Below, one piece after another: positions 1 to 6,755 of a stretch of 6,755 bases of DNA. The translations under genes were made by a program, and so were the position numbers. Location: contig JAHEBI010000138.1 of assembly GCA_024642325.1 (NCBI GenBank), positions 1 to 6,755 of the forward strand. The letters run 5' to 3'. The notes beneath the pieces are model-generated. The model was not told the origin of the DNA. It did no database searches and saw nothing but the letters and a program-made list of their open reading frames with translations. How positions within the stretch are numbered: the stretch's first letter is position 1; the number at the start of each line of letters is the position of its first letter. This DNA is from Eudoraea sp. (GTDB lineage: Bacteria > Bacteroidota > Bacteroidia > Flavobacteriales > Flavobacteriaceae).

Positions 1-1405
1 AAAAGGTAATATCCTCAATATCATTTTCGGCCAATGTTAGCCTAATGGCACTGCAAATGGTTTTGTTAATTCCAATGAGTTCATTGTCGTCATTGTACAT
101 ATAGTATATTACCTCGGTATTTTTAACCAGATCTACAATTTTCAGTGAATTATCAATGAACTTACCAAACAGGTCTTTACCCTTTGCCTGGTTGTAGCCC
201 TCCATACCAATACTGTCCAGTGAAATTATAAAAGCGTTGTTTATTACTTTTAAAGAATCCAGTTTTTCAGTCTCCATATCCGAGATCAAATGGATACTGT
301 CGCCGGTCATTTGGTTTTCCAAATTCCAAAGAACAGGTTCTGTTATCAGTTGGGTGATTCCTGTTGCCTGGTTAAAGTGGATAGAATCACATTTACCGCT
401 TAAATCAGTTTTATAGAATTTAGCATTTCTGAAAGCCCGCAATATTCGTTTTTCGGGTTTCCCTGTAAGCATAAGGGTATCTCCGTGCATATATAGCGAG
501 TCCTGTTCAACTAAACTTATAGAAACAGCCCTCTTTGTTGCAAATACAGAGTCCTTTGCCTTAAATACTTCGGCATAGTGAGCCCTAATTACACCATTAT
601 TAATGGTATCCGTAACAACAATATTATTGGTGGCTGAAGCAAATTCTCTAGTCTTGTCGAAGTAAACACTGTCCCCTTCAATGATTCGGTTATTGTAATT
701 TATTTTTGTGTTTTTTATTCCATAGCCGCTTTCTATTTTGGTATCATAGTATCCACGTTCGCAATATATCTTATATGTCTCGCCGGTTATGGTTGACGGG
801 CCATACATATAGGCGTTTTTTGAAGTGGTGTAGTAATCTAATTGTGCGGATTCCAAAGTATAATCCGGATTGCGAATGAATACATTTTCAACAAACTGGT
901 ATTTTTTAGGCACCATGAAATACCTTCCAATTTTACTGGTAAGGGTATTGGCAGAATCCACTATGGTACCGGAACTTGTGTAGTAAGACTCTTGTTTTTC
1001 CCTGTCAAAATACAGAGTATCTGTACGCAGGGTCATATCCGTATTTTGTAAGACTACTTTGTCCCAGGCTTTAGCAACTTTGGTATTGCCATCATAATTT
1101 ATTTTACCACCTGTCATTTGTATGGAATCTCCCTGTTCCAGGCGGATGTTTCCTATTGCTCTCAATTTGTTTTCTTTTTGGTAGAAAATAGCTATGTCGC
1201 ACCAAAGATCCGCCCCCTGGTGTTCAAACTGAACCTGCCTCTCATCTTTGCTGAAGATGGAAGCACCAGGGAACTGCGCCTCATCTTTTGTAAAGTTGGC
1301 GCCATAAACAATATTAATCTGTTTGACTTCTTCTTCGGCTGGCTCCTGAGCAAAAGCCACACAAAGGGTAAAAAGAAATATAAGAAGTATTATCAATCTG
1401 ATCAA
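1..1405 (-). CDS. OstA/LptA-like envelope protein, C-terminus cut by window edge
   Basis: The minus strand stays open from 1405 to the left edge for 468 codons without a stop. The protein starts with a clear Sec signal peptide: Arg3, a hydrophobic core at residues 4-18 and a probable signal peptidase I site after AFA (residues 17-19). The mature part opens with QINIVYGANFTKDEAQFPGA, then short beta-rich repeats built around GDS/KDS/CDS-type turns (LEQGDSIQM, IEGDSVYFD, GKCDSIHF, MTGDSIHL), as in the OstA/LptA jellyroll fold. Family knowledge: LptA-type proteins carry lipopolysaccharide across the periplasm, and Bacteroidota have long OstA-like versions; a role in LPS transport here is inferred from this similarity. 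The start is the TTG at 1405-1403, because no in-frame ATG or GTG lies between the upstream in-frame TGA (1423-1421) and the signal peptide. Homologues as I recall them are somewhat longer, so perhaps 60-130 residues lie outside the window. Confidence 0.88.
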   Translation of the reverse strand, partial: MIRLIILLIFLFTLCVAFAQEPAEEEVKQINIVYGANFTKDEAQFPGASIFSKDERQVQFEHQGADLWCDIAIFYQKENKLRAIGNIRLEQGDSIQMTGGKINYDGNTKVAKAWDKVVLQNTDMTLRTDTLYFDREKQESYYTSSGTIVDSANTLTSKIGRYFMVPKKYQFVENVFIRNPDYTLESAQLDYYTTSKNAYMYGPSTITGETYKIYCERGYYDTKIESGYGIKNTKINYNNRIIEGDSVYFDKTREFASATNNIVVTDTINNGVIRAHYAEVFKAKDSVFATKRAVSISLVEQDSLYMHGDTLMLTGKPEKRILRAFRNAKFYKTDLSGKCDSIHFNQATGITQLITEPVLWNLENQMTGDSIHLISDMETEKLDSLKVINNAFIISLDSIGMEGYNQAKGKDLFGKFIDNSLKIVDLVKNTEVIYYMYNDDNELIGINKTICSAIRLTLAENDIEDITF

Positions 1406-1421
1406 GATCCAAATTTTTGTT

Positions 1422-1453
1422 CAAAAATAGGATAAATTCGAAGAGGAGCACAA
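1422..1453 (-). promoter_or_regulatory. Candidate Bacteroidota-type promoter for the OstA-like gene
   Basis: Reading the minus strand, TTG (1453-1451) is followed by a 21-base spacer and TATTTTTG (1429-1422). This matches the TTG-N(17-23)-TAnnTTTG pattern of the Bacteroidota primary sigma factor. Transcription would start a few bases downstream, leaving a leader of about ten bases before the TTG start codon at 1405. The site supports independent transcription of the gene. Such short AT-rich motifs also arise by chance, hence moderate confidence. Confidence 0.5.
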
Positions 1454-1523
1454 GTATTGGGACGGTTTTAGGAATTCATTTCGCAGTAACCTCCATTTCT
1501 GCGCACGGGTCTTTATTCTCTTC

Positions 1524-1554
1524 TTGAATTGCCCTGGCACTATTTTTAATTTAG
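1524..1554 (+). promoter_or_regulatory. Weak candidate promoter for the cyclase gene
   Basis: TTG at 1524-1526 is followed by a 20-base spacer and TAATTTAG at 1547-1554, which is one mismatch from TAnnTTTG. If used, the transcript would begin near 1560 and have a leader of about 90 bases before the ATG at 1650. It is the best match I found upstream of the gene, but it is imperfect. Confidence 0.28.
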
Positions 1555-1649
1555 TCCGGTATCACTGACAAATTCGCATTGTTTACATAAGATACTTGCC
1601 TGGCTTTCAAATATTTAGTATCTTATTAGTGCTGAATATTTATCCAAAT

Positions 1650-4600
1650 ATGAAAGTTTGCATCCATTGTCAGTTCAAAAATTCACCCAAGGCCAATTTT
1701 TGTAATAAATGTGGGGCAAGTTTAAATGATCCTGATGTTCAGTCATATTTACATCATGATGAGAAGAAAACCAATAGAATAGCTGAGAGGCGACAGCTTA
1801 CCATTTTATTTTGCGATATGGTTGGCTCCACGCCCTTATCTGCACAACTTGACCCCGAAGAGTATCGCCAGGTAATTACAAATTATCATGAGGTAGCGGA
1901 GAAAGTCCTTATTCAATACAATGGGCATATTGCCCAATATCTGGGGGATGGTTTGCTGGTTTACTTTGGCTACCCGGAAGGTTTGGAAGATGCCCCCAAA
2001 TTGGGTGTTCAGGCAGGTCTTGGTATTTTGAAGGCCGTTGCTGATGCCAATCAGGGTTGGGAAGCTGCAGGAAAAACTACAATAGAAATTCGCATTGGCA
2101 TTCATACCGGCTTGGTGGTGGTAGATGATCATCTAGCTCTTGGTGAAACTGTGAATATAGCTGCCCGCCTTGAAGGTCTGGCACCTCATAATGGATTAGT
2201 AATAACCCCACAGACATTGGATCTGGTAAAAGGTTGGTTTCAGGTTAAAAGTATTGGCAAACTTACTTTGAAAGGTATTTCCGAACCTATGGAAATCTTT
2301 CAGGTTTTAAGCGAAAGTGGAGCAAAAACGCGCCTGGAAGCAGCCAAGAGCAGAGGTCTTTCTCCTCTGGTAGGGCGAACAGACGAATTACGTGCATTAG
2401 AAAAATGTTGGGAGCAGGCAAAATCAGGAAAAGGAAATCTTATTTTAATAAATGGAGAAGCCGGAATAGGCAAATCCCGCCTTGTTGATACCATGGAAGA
2501 ACTCATAGTCCGTGACAGGACTAGTTGGTTTGCTGCGGCAAGGTGTTCCGCTTATCAGAGTAATAGTGCTTTTTACCCCATTATTGAAATGTTTGAAAAA
2601 TACTTGTTCCAATTAGAAACAACTGATAGCCCGGAAGATAAACTGATTAAATTAGAAGGTTTATTGTTGGAAACCAAACTGGACTTTAAACCTGAAATGT
2701 GCCTATTAGCAGAGTTTCTGTCTATTACGACCGATCAATTTCCTCAACTTGTTATGAGTCCATTTGCAAAAAGGCAAAAGACCATGGATAGCCTGACCAG
2801 GCTTTTGTTGTATAAAGCAAACATTCAGCCAGTTTTTTTTGTCCTTGAGGACTTACACTGGGCTGATGCTTCCACAATGGAATGGTTAAATCAATTCATA
2901 AAAGAACTCCCCACCCATAATATTTTTACACTTTGTACCACTCGCACAAATTTTCATCCAGACTGGAAGGAGCCACTGGATTTTAAACAAATTGATCTCA
3001 GACGACTATCAGTGGAAGATATAGAGGAGATATGTCATCATCAAACCAATGGGAAAACGCTTCCTAAAGAAATACTGAAACAGATCACATTCAAAACCGA
3101 AGGGGTTCCCTTATTTGTTGAGGAATTGACTAAAATGATTATAGAATCAGATTTACTGATGGAAAAAATTGATGGCTTTGAATTGGCAGGGACAATATCC
3201 TCATTGGCTATTCCTTCTACTTTACAGGATGCACTCCTTGCTCGTCTGGACGGTTTGTCTGAAGTAAAAGAGATTGTCCAGCTAGGTGCCGTACTGGGAC
3301 GTCAATTTTCATTAGAAATGTTAGATGCTGTTCTTCCACAAATGGGATTTAATATGGAGCAGGCCATGGCGCAACTAATAGAAGCGGAAATATTCTATCA
3401 ACTTACTCCGGGCGAACAAACTGTTTATCAATTTAAGCACGCTTTAATCCAGGATGCGGCCTATGAGTCTCTGTTAAAAAGTCGACGGCAACAATTGCAC
3501 CTTCGTGTAGCCGATGTAATTGAGCACCAATTTATTGAAACCGTTCAGACCCAGCCTGAGTTACTGGCACATCATTTTACAGAAGCCGGACGACCATTGC
3601 AGGCAATTCCGTTTTGGTTGAAGGCCGGTCAGCAGGCCAGCCAGAAGAATGCGACATCTGAGGCTATTGCCCATCTGGAAAAAGGAATTGATTTGTTACC
3701 TCATATAAAAAAGAAGGAGGATCGAAATAATCTGGAATTGGATTTTCGATTGACCCTGGGGGGTACTTTTGTTGTTTTTTATGGGTTTCCCCATCCAAAA
3801 GTGAAAGAAACTTTCAACCGGGCAAGGGAAGTTGCTCAATATCTTGAGGTTAACCCAAAACTGGCATTGGTATTACTTCATTTATTTTCTTATTATTTTA
3901 ATACTGAAGATTATAAAGTTGTAAAGGAGTTGTCGGACCATATGTTAAAATTAGCGAAGGATCCTGAACATGGGTATTGGTTTGAAATATTTGTATTAGC
4001 ACCAGGGGCTCCCATTGCTAAAGGAGAATTCATAAAAGCTGATCAGAGTTATCAGCGAGCTCTTGAAATCTTCGATCCTTCTTTATCTTTTCCCTGGGAA
4101 TTAACTCCGACTGGGTATATCGAAATAAGCGTAAAGGCTTGGCGGATGGTATGTCTTCAAATACTGGGCTATATGGATCAGGCAAAAAACCTTTCAAATC
4201 ATCATCTGTCTTATGCTAAAGATCACAAAGATTCAATGACTCTTTACCATATTTATACTTTTCCTGCCTTGTATGCGCTGGAAGCCAGAGAATGGAAAAC
4301 TGCGGAATCTATTATTGAAAAATACTTACCAATTGTAAGGGCGTTTGGAGATCCCATTTTTACACTTACCGCAGAAGTCTACTATAATATCGCAAAAGCA
4401 TTCCAGGGTAACAGAAGTGCATTTGATAAAGCTGTTGATCTTATCAATGTTTGCTTTAACGTTGGATTTAAGGCCTTTGCAGTGACAATGTCTCCATATA
4501 TTGGTGAGCAATATTTACGCGTGGGGGAATATGAATCTGCGCTAAATTGGATTGAAAAGATTCTGGATCATGTATTTACCACAGGCTCACATGTTCATAC

Positions 4601-4883
4601 AGCCGAATTATTCAGGATTAAAGGTCTCACTTTGCAGGCACTTGGCAAACCAGATAATGTTATTGAAGAAAACTTTAGTAAGGCTTTAGTGCTATCCAGA
4701 GAGCAATCAGCCAGGACCTTTGAACTTCGAGCTGCCGGTGATCTGGCTAAACTATGGCAAAATCAAGGTAAATCGGATGAAGCATATGAACTAATGAAAG
4801 GGGTATACGACTGGTTTACAGAGGGATTTGATTCTCCGGATCTTAAAGAAGCCAGAGAAATATTAGACATATTGAAGAAATAA
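1650..4883 (+). CDS. Class III nucleotide cyclase with zinc ribbon, AAA/STAND ATPase and TPR-like C-terminus
   Basis: This is a soluble multidomain signalling protein of 1077 residues. I chose the ATG at 1650 over an in-frame ATG at 1596, because it puts the zinc ribbon (Cys4, Cys7, Cys18, Cys21) at the very N-terminus, as usual in this family; the upstream 18 codons would add only an unexplained hydrophobic stretch. Residues ~48-205 form one class III cyclase domain with metal-binding aspartates Asp56 (FCDMVGST) and Asp100 (YLGDG), and transition-state residues Asn169 and Arg173 (VNIAAR). Residues ~238-500 form an AAA/STAND-type ATPase: SPLVGR lead-in, Walker A GEAGIGKS (269-276) and Walker B ending in LEDLHWAD (399-406). 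The conserved HALIQDAAYE block is at ~597-606. Residues ~635-1077 are helical and TPR-like, probably for protein binding. The base-selecting Lys and Asp of adenylate cyclases are replaced by Gln96 and Leu162, so the product (cAMP, cGMP or none) is uncertain. With one cyclase domain, activity would need a homodimer. No membrane segments are visible. Confidence 0.9.
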   Translation: MKVCIHCQFKNSPKANFCNKCGASLNDPDVQSYLHHDEKKTNRIAERRQLTILFCDMVGSTPLSAQLDPEEYRQVITNYHEVAEKVLIQYNGHIAQYLGDGLLVYFGYPEGLEDAPKLGVQAGLGILKAVADANQGWEAAGKTTIEIRIGIHTGLVVVDDHLALGETVNIAARLEGLAPHNGLVITPQTLDLVKGWFQVKSIGKLTLKGISEPMEIFQVLSESGAKTRLEAAKSRGLSPLVGRTDELRALEKCWEQAKSGKGNLILINGEAGIGKSRLVDTMEELIVRDRTSWFAAARCSAYQSNSAFYPIIEMFEKYLFQLETTDSPEDKLIKLEGLLLETKLDFKPEMCLLAEFLSITTDQFPQLVMSPFAKRQKTMDSLTRLLLYKANIQPVFFVLEDLHWADASTMEWLNQFIKELPTHNIFTLCTTRTNFHPDWKEPLDFKQIDLRRLSVEDIEEICHHQTNGKTLPKEILKQITFKTEGVPLFVEELTKMIIESDLLMEKIDGFELAGTISSLAIPSTLQDALLARLDGLSEVKEIVQLGAVLGRQFSLEMLDAVLPQMGFNMEQAMAQLIEAEIFYQLTPGEQTVYQFKHALIQDAAYESLLKSRRQQLHLRVADVIEHQFIETVQTQPELLAHHFTEAGRPLQAIPFWLKAGQQASQKNATSEAIAHLEKGIDLLPHIKKKEDRNNLELDFRLTLGGTFVVFYGFPHPKVKETFNRAREVAQYLEVNPKLALVLLHLFSYYFNTEDYKVVKELSDHMLKLAKDPEHGYWFEIFVLAPGAPIAKGEFIKADQSYQRALEIFDPSLSFPWELTPTGYIEISVKAWRMVCLQILGYMDQAKNLSNHHLSYAKDHKDSMTLYHIYTFPALYALEAREWKTAESIIEKYLPIVRAFGDPIFTLTAEVYYNIAKAFQGNRSAFDKAVDLINVCFNVGFKAFAVTMSPYIGEQYLRVGEYESALNWIEKILDHVFTTGSHVHTAELFRIKGLTLQALGKPDNVIEENFSKALVLSREQSARTFELRAAGDLAKLWQNQGKSDEAYELMKGVYDWFTEGFDSPDLKEAREILDILKK

Positions 4884-4888
4884 ATAAG

Positions 4889-4910
4889 CAGAAATAAATT
4901 TAAACTTCTG
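4889..4910. terminator. Possible weak bidirectional terminator between convergent genes
   Basis: The 51-base gap between the cyclase stop and the purA stop contains an inverted repeat, CAGAA (4889-4893) and TTCTG (4906-4910), around a 12-base AT-rich loop that itself holds the palindrome TAAATTTA (4895-4902). Convergent genes often share a terminator here. The stem is short and GC-poor and lacks a clean T-run, so this is only a candidate. Confidence 0.25.
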
Positions 4911-4934
4911 AAAATAATTTCTAATCAATTATGA

Positions 4935-6206
4935 TTATCTATGAATAGTCTGTTTTCTGTCAGGGCCTACGGATACAATTTTTATTGGAATTTCTAGTTC
5001 GGTTTCCAGGTAATCAATATATTCCATTAATGTTTCCGGCAGTTGTTCAGCATTTGTCATTTTGGTGAGATCCTTCTCCCATCCTTTCATTTCTTTATAT
5101 ATAGGAGAAACATTTTCGGCTTCAATATTATAAGGAAGGTGACTTACTTTTTCGCCCTGGTATTTGTAAGCAACGCATACTTTTACCGTTTTAAATCCGC
5201 TTAGCACATCCGCTTTCATCATCATTAATTCTGAAACTCCATTTATCCTAACCGCATATTTTAGAGCTACAAGATCTAACCAGCCACAACGTCTGGGCCT
5301 GCCCGTAGTAGCTCCAAATTCATTGCCAACCCTTCCCATAGTCGCCCCAACTTCGTCGAAGAGTTCCGTTGGGAATGGACCACTTCCTACCCGGGTTGTA
5401 TAAGCCTTAAATATACCAAATACCCCTCCAATGTTCCCGGGAGGAACACCAAGACCGGTGCAGGCACCCGCAGCGGTTGTATTAGAAGAGGTGACGTAGG
5501 GATAAGTTCCAAAATCGATATCCAGCAATGAGCCTTGTGCTCCTTCAGCCAGGATCTTTTTTCCACTTTTCTGAGCCTGGTACAGATACTCCTCACTATC
5601 AATAAAGGTTAGTTGTTTTAACTCCTTTATGGCATTGAAAAATTCTGTTTCCAGTTCCTGAAGATTGTATTGTATATCTACGTTATGAAAATCAATCATT
5701 GTTTCATGCTTGTCAGCTAAAGCACGATATTTATCTTTCCAATTGCTAAGTTCCAGATCGCCTATCCGCATTCCATTTCTTCCCGTCTTGTCCATGTAAG
5801 TAGGACCTATTCCCTTAAGGGTTGAACCTATTTTTGCTTTTCCTTTTGAGGCCTCTGAGGCTGCATCCAGTAGCCTGTGCGTGGGAAGAATCAAATGGGC
5901 TTTCCTGGAAATTAAAAGTTTGGATTTTATATCCAGATTAAACTTTTTAAGGTTATCCAGTTCTTTTTTGAAAATAACCGGGTCAATAACCACCCCGTTA
6001 CCCACAATATTGATGGCATTATCATGAAAAATTCCGGATGGAATAGTGTGTAAAACATGTTTTATGCCATCAAATTCCAAAGTATGTCCCGCATTTGGAC
6101 CACCCTGAAATCTGGCGATAATATCATAGTTTTTGGTAAGTACATCAACAATTTTTCCTTTTCCTTCGTCTCCCCATTGAAGACCTAGTAATAAATCTAC
6201 GGCCAT
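4935..6206 (-). CDS. purA: Adenylosuccinate synthase
   Basis: PurA joins IMP and aspartate using GTP to make adenylosuccinate, the first committed step from IMP to AMP, in the cytoplasm. The protein has 423 residues, close to the usual ~430. Family landmarks are intact: the GTP loop GDEGKGK (12-18) with catalytic Asp13, NAGH with catalytic His41, GIGPTYMDKTGR (132-143) with Lys140 and Arg143, EGAQG (221-225), TGRPRR (301-306) with the IMP-contacting Arg303, KADVLSG (331-337) with guanine-recognising Asp333, and the C-terminal GPDRKQTI. The ATG at 6206 starts just before the conserved core, as expected. It lies 15 bases downstream of the Fur-family gene on the same strand with no promoter visible between, so the two are probably one transcript. 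It converges with the cyclase gene, with a 51-base gap. Confidence 0.98.
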   Translation of the reverse strand: MAVDLLLGLQWGDEGKGKIVDVLTKNYDIIARFQGGPNAGHTLEFDGIKHVLHTIPSGIFHDNAINIVGNGVVIDPVIFKKELDNLKKFNLDIKSKLLISRKAHLILPTHRLLDAASEASKGKAKIGSTLKGIGPTYMDKTGRNGMRIGDLELSNWKDKYRALADKHETMIDFHNVDIQYNLQELETEFFNAIKELKQLTFIDSEEYLYQAQKSGKKILAEGAQGSLLDIDFGTYPYVTSSNTTAAGACTGLGVPPGNIGGVFGIFKAYTTRVGSGPFPTELFDEVGATMGRVGNEFGATTGRPRRCGWLDLVALKYAVRINGVSELMMMKADVLSGFKTVKVCVAYKYQGEKVSHLPYNIEAENVSPIYKEMKGWEKDLTKMTNAEQLPETLMEYIDYLETELEIPIKIVSVGPDRKQTIHR

Positions 6207-6221
6207 GCAGTAAGTTATTGG

Positions 6222-6677
6222 TTAGTTATTAGCTTTTTCTTTATGAGTTCTTGTACCGTAGAAGTACAATGAATGATTATTTATTTTAATGTCGAATACT
6301 TCCTCTATGGTTTGTTTGATGGATTGTATTCGCGGGTCACAAAATTCAATTACCTCACCGGTATCCGTAAGAATTACATGGTCATGCTGCCTATCAAAAT
6401 AGGATTTTTCATATTGCGCCTGATTCTTTCCGAATTGGTGTTTGCGAACTAGTTTACAATCCAGCAAAAGTTCGATGGTATTGTAGAGTGTTGCCCTGCT
6501 TACGCGATAGTTTTTGTTCTTCATGTTGATATAAAGCGATTCTATATCAAAATGTTCATCACTTTCATAAATCTCCTGGAGAATGGCATATCTTTCTGGG
6601 GTTTTTCTATGCCCGTTTTCCTCTAAAAAGGCGGTAAATACTTTTCTAACGATTTCCTGATCCTTATTGGTCCCCAT
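6222..6677 (-). CDS. Fur-family metal-responsive transcriptional repressor
   Basis: This is a 151-residue cytoplasmic DNA-binding regulator of the Fur superfamily, which usually represses iron, peroxide-stress or zinc genes when metal is bound. The N-terminal winged helix includes RKTPERYAIL (24-33) and the recognition region VSRATLYNTIELL (59-71). The dimerisation domain contains HDH (98-100), EVIEFCDP (108-115) and NHSLYFYG (134-141). By alignment from memory with E. coli Fur, the ligands His42, Glu90, His98, His100 and Glu111 are kept. The CxxC pair that holds structural zinc is absent: the matching segment is ILTDTGE (102-108), and only Cys74 and Cys113 remain in the protein. The His equivalent to E. 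coli His87 is Gln97. Whether it is a Fur or PerR-like sensor cannot be settled by sequence alone, so no symbol is given. It heads a probable operon with purA. Confidence 0.93.
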   Translation of the reverse strand: MGTNKDQEIVRKVFTAFLEENGHRKTPERYAILQEIYESDEHFDIESLYINMKNKNYRVSRATLYNTIELLLDCKLVRKHQFGKNQAQYEKSYFDRQHDHVILTDTGEVIEFCDPRIQSIKQTIEEVFDIKINNHSLYFYGTRTHKEKANN

Positions 6678-6683
6678 AATTAA

Positions 6684-6707
6684 GTCATCATCTTAATGAC
6701 AAATGTA
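6684..6707 (-). promoter_or_regulatory. Likely fur-purA promoter -7 element with a possible operator
   Basis: On the minus strand TACATTTG (6707-6700) is an exact TAnnTTTG match about 22 bases before the ATG at 6677. I do not see a good TTG at the usual -33 spacing, so the upstream half is weak. Directly downstream, where transcription would start, is an inverted repeat on the plus strand: GTCAT (6684-6688) and ATGAC (6696-6700) with seven bases between. A repressor bound there would block the promoter, so autoregulation by the Fur-family protein is possible. The repeat is not a good match to the E. coli Fur box. Confidence 0.42.
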
Positions 6708-6755
6708 CATCTAAAAATACGAATATAGATATTTTATGACTGCAAGATTAAGGCT

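Larger units (their letters stand above)
1406..1649. other. Divergent intergenic region between the OstA-like and cyclase genes
   Basis: These 244 bases separate two genes transcribed away from each other. I see no coding sequence or structural RNA. The region holds the promoter candidate for the OstA-like gene, a weaker one for the cyclase gene, and a small inverted repeat (CGCAG at 1482-1486, CTGCG at 1499-1503, 12-base loop) roughly midway between them. The repeat could be an operator or a small hairpin, but five-base arms are weak evidence. Confidence 0.6.

Noticed and set aside
842..1435. Two plus-strand ORFs of 69 and 105 codons (842-1051 and 1118-1435)
   Set aside because: They lie opposite the continuous OstA-like reading frame, have no recognisable domains, and read as low-complexity antisense translation.
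1482..1503. Inverted repeat CGCAG/CTGCG as an attachment site or terminator
   Set aside because: The arms are only five bases, no T-run follows, and no recombinase gene is nearby. It is mentioned only as part of the intergenic region.
1596..1649. Upstream ATG adding 18 hydrophobic residues to the cyclase protein, resembling a signal or membrane anchor
   Set aside because: The zinc ribbon normally sits at the extreme N-terminus, the protein is otherwise cytoplasmic in character, and the extension has no positively charged N-region. The ATG at 1650 fits better.
1836..2506. Minus-strand ORFs at 1836-2132 and 2300-2506
   Set aside because: They are antisense to the conserved cyclase and Walker A regions and show no independent protein features.
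4326..4511. Minus-strand ORF of 61 codons inside the cyclase gene
   Set aside because: It is antisense to the TPR-like region, with no start context or domain support.
5387..5602. Minus-strand ORF of 71 codons inside purA in another frame
   Set aside because: It overlaps strongly conserved PurA motifs read in the correct frame and is a frame shadow.
1..6755. CRISPR array, insertion sequence, tRNA or rRNA
   Set aside because: No regularly spaced repeats, transposase-like frame, cloverleaf or rRNA-like stretch was seen on either strand.

Overview
The window looks like chromosomal DNA from a member of the Bacteroidota, most likely Flavobacteriia or a near relative; the class is an inference. 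The reasons are an OstA-like envelope protein of the long Bacteroidota type, a Fur-family repressor that lacks the CxxC zinc pair, no clear Shine-Dalgarno sequences before starts, and promoter-like sites of the TTG-N(17-23)-TAnnTTTG type known from this phylum. Composition is AT-rich and looks similar in all genes by eye.

Layout, left to right. Positions 1-1405 (minus) hold most of a gene for a secreted OstA/LptA-like protein. It runs off the left edge, so its C-terminus is missing. Positions 1406-1649 are a divergent intergenic region with candidate promoters for both flanking genes. Positions 1650-4883 (plus) encode a large signalling protein: an N-terminal zinc ribbon, one class III nucleotide cyclase domain, an AAA/STAND-type ATPase module and a long TPR-like helical C-terminus. 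A short convergent gap follows. Positions 4935-6206 (minus) are purA, adenylosuccinate synthase. Positions 6222-6677 (minus) are a Fur-family regulator, 15 bases upstream of purA and probably co-transcribed with it. The last 78 bases hold the likely fur promoter.

From memory, fur, purA and the OstA-like gene sit together on one strand in many Flavobacteriia. Here the same order and orientation is kept, but the large cyclase gene lies between purA and the OstA-like gene on the opposite strand. That suggests insertion of a signalling gene into a conserved housekeeping block, with the OstA-like gene now relying on its own promoter. The cyclase keeps its metal-binding and transition-state residues but lacks the usual base-selecting Lys/Asp pair, so its product cannot be assumed to be cAMP. 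No mobile element, CRISPR array, tRNA or rRNA was seen. The cyclase is the most unusual item here, but it belongs to a known multidomain family rather than a wholly new system.
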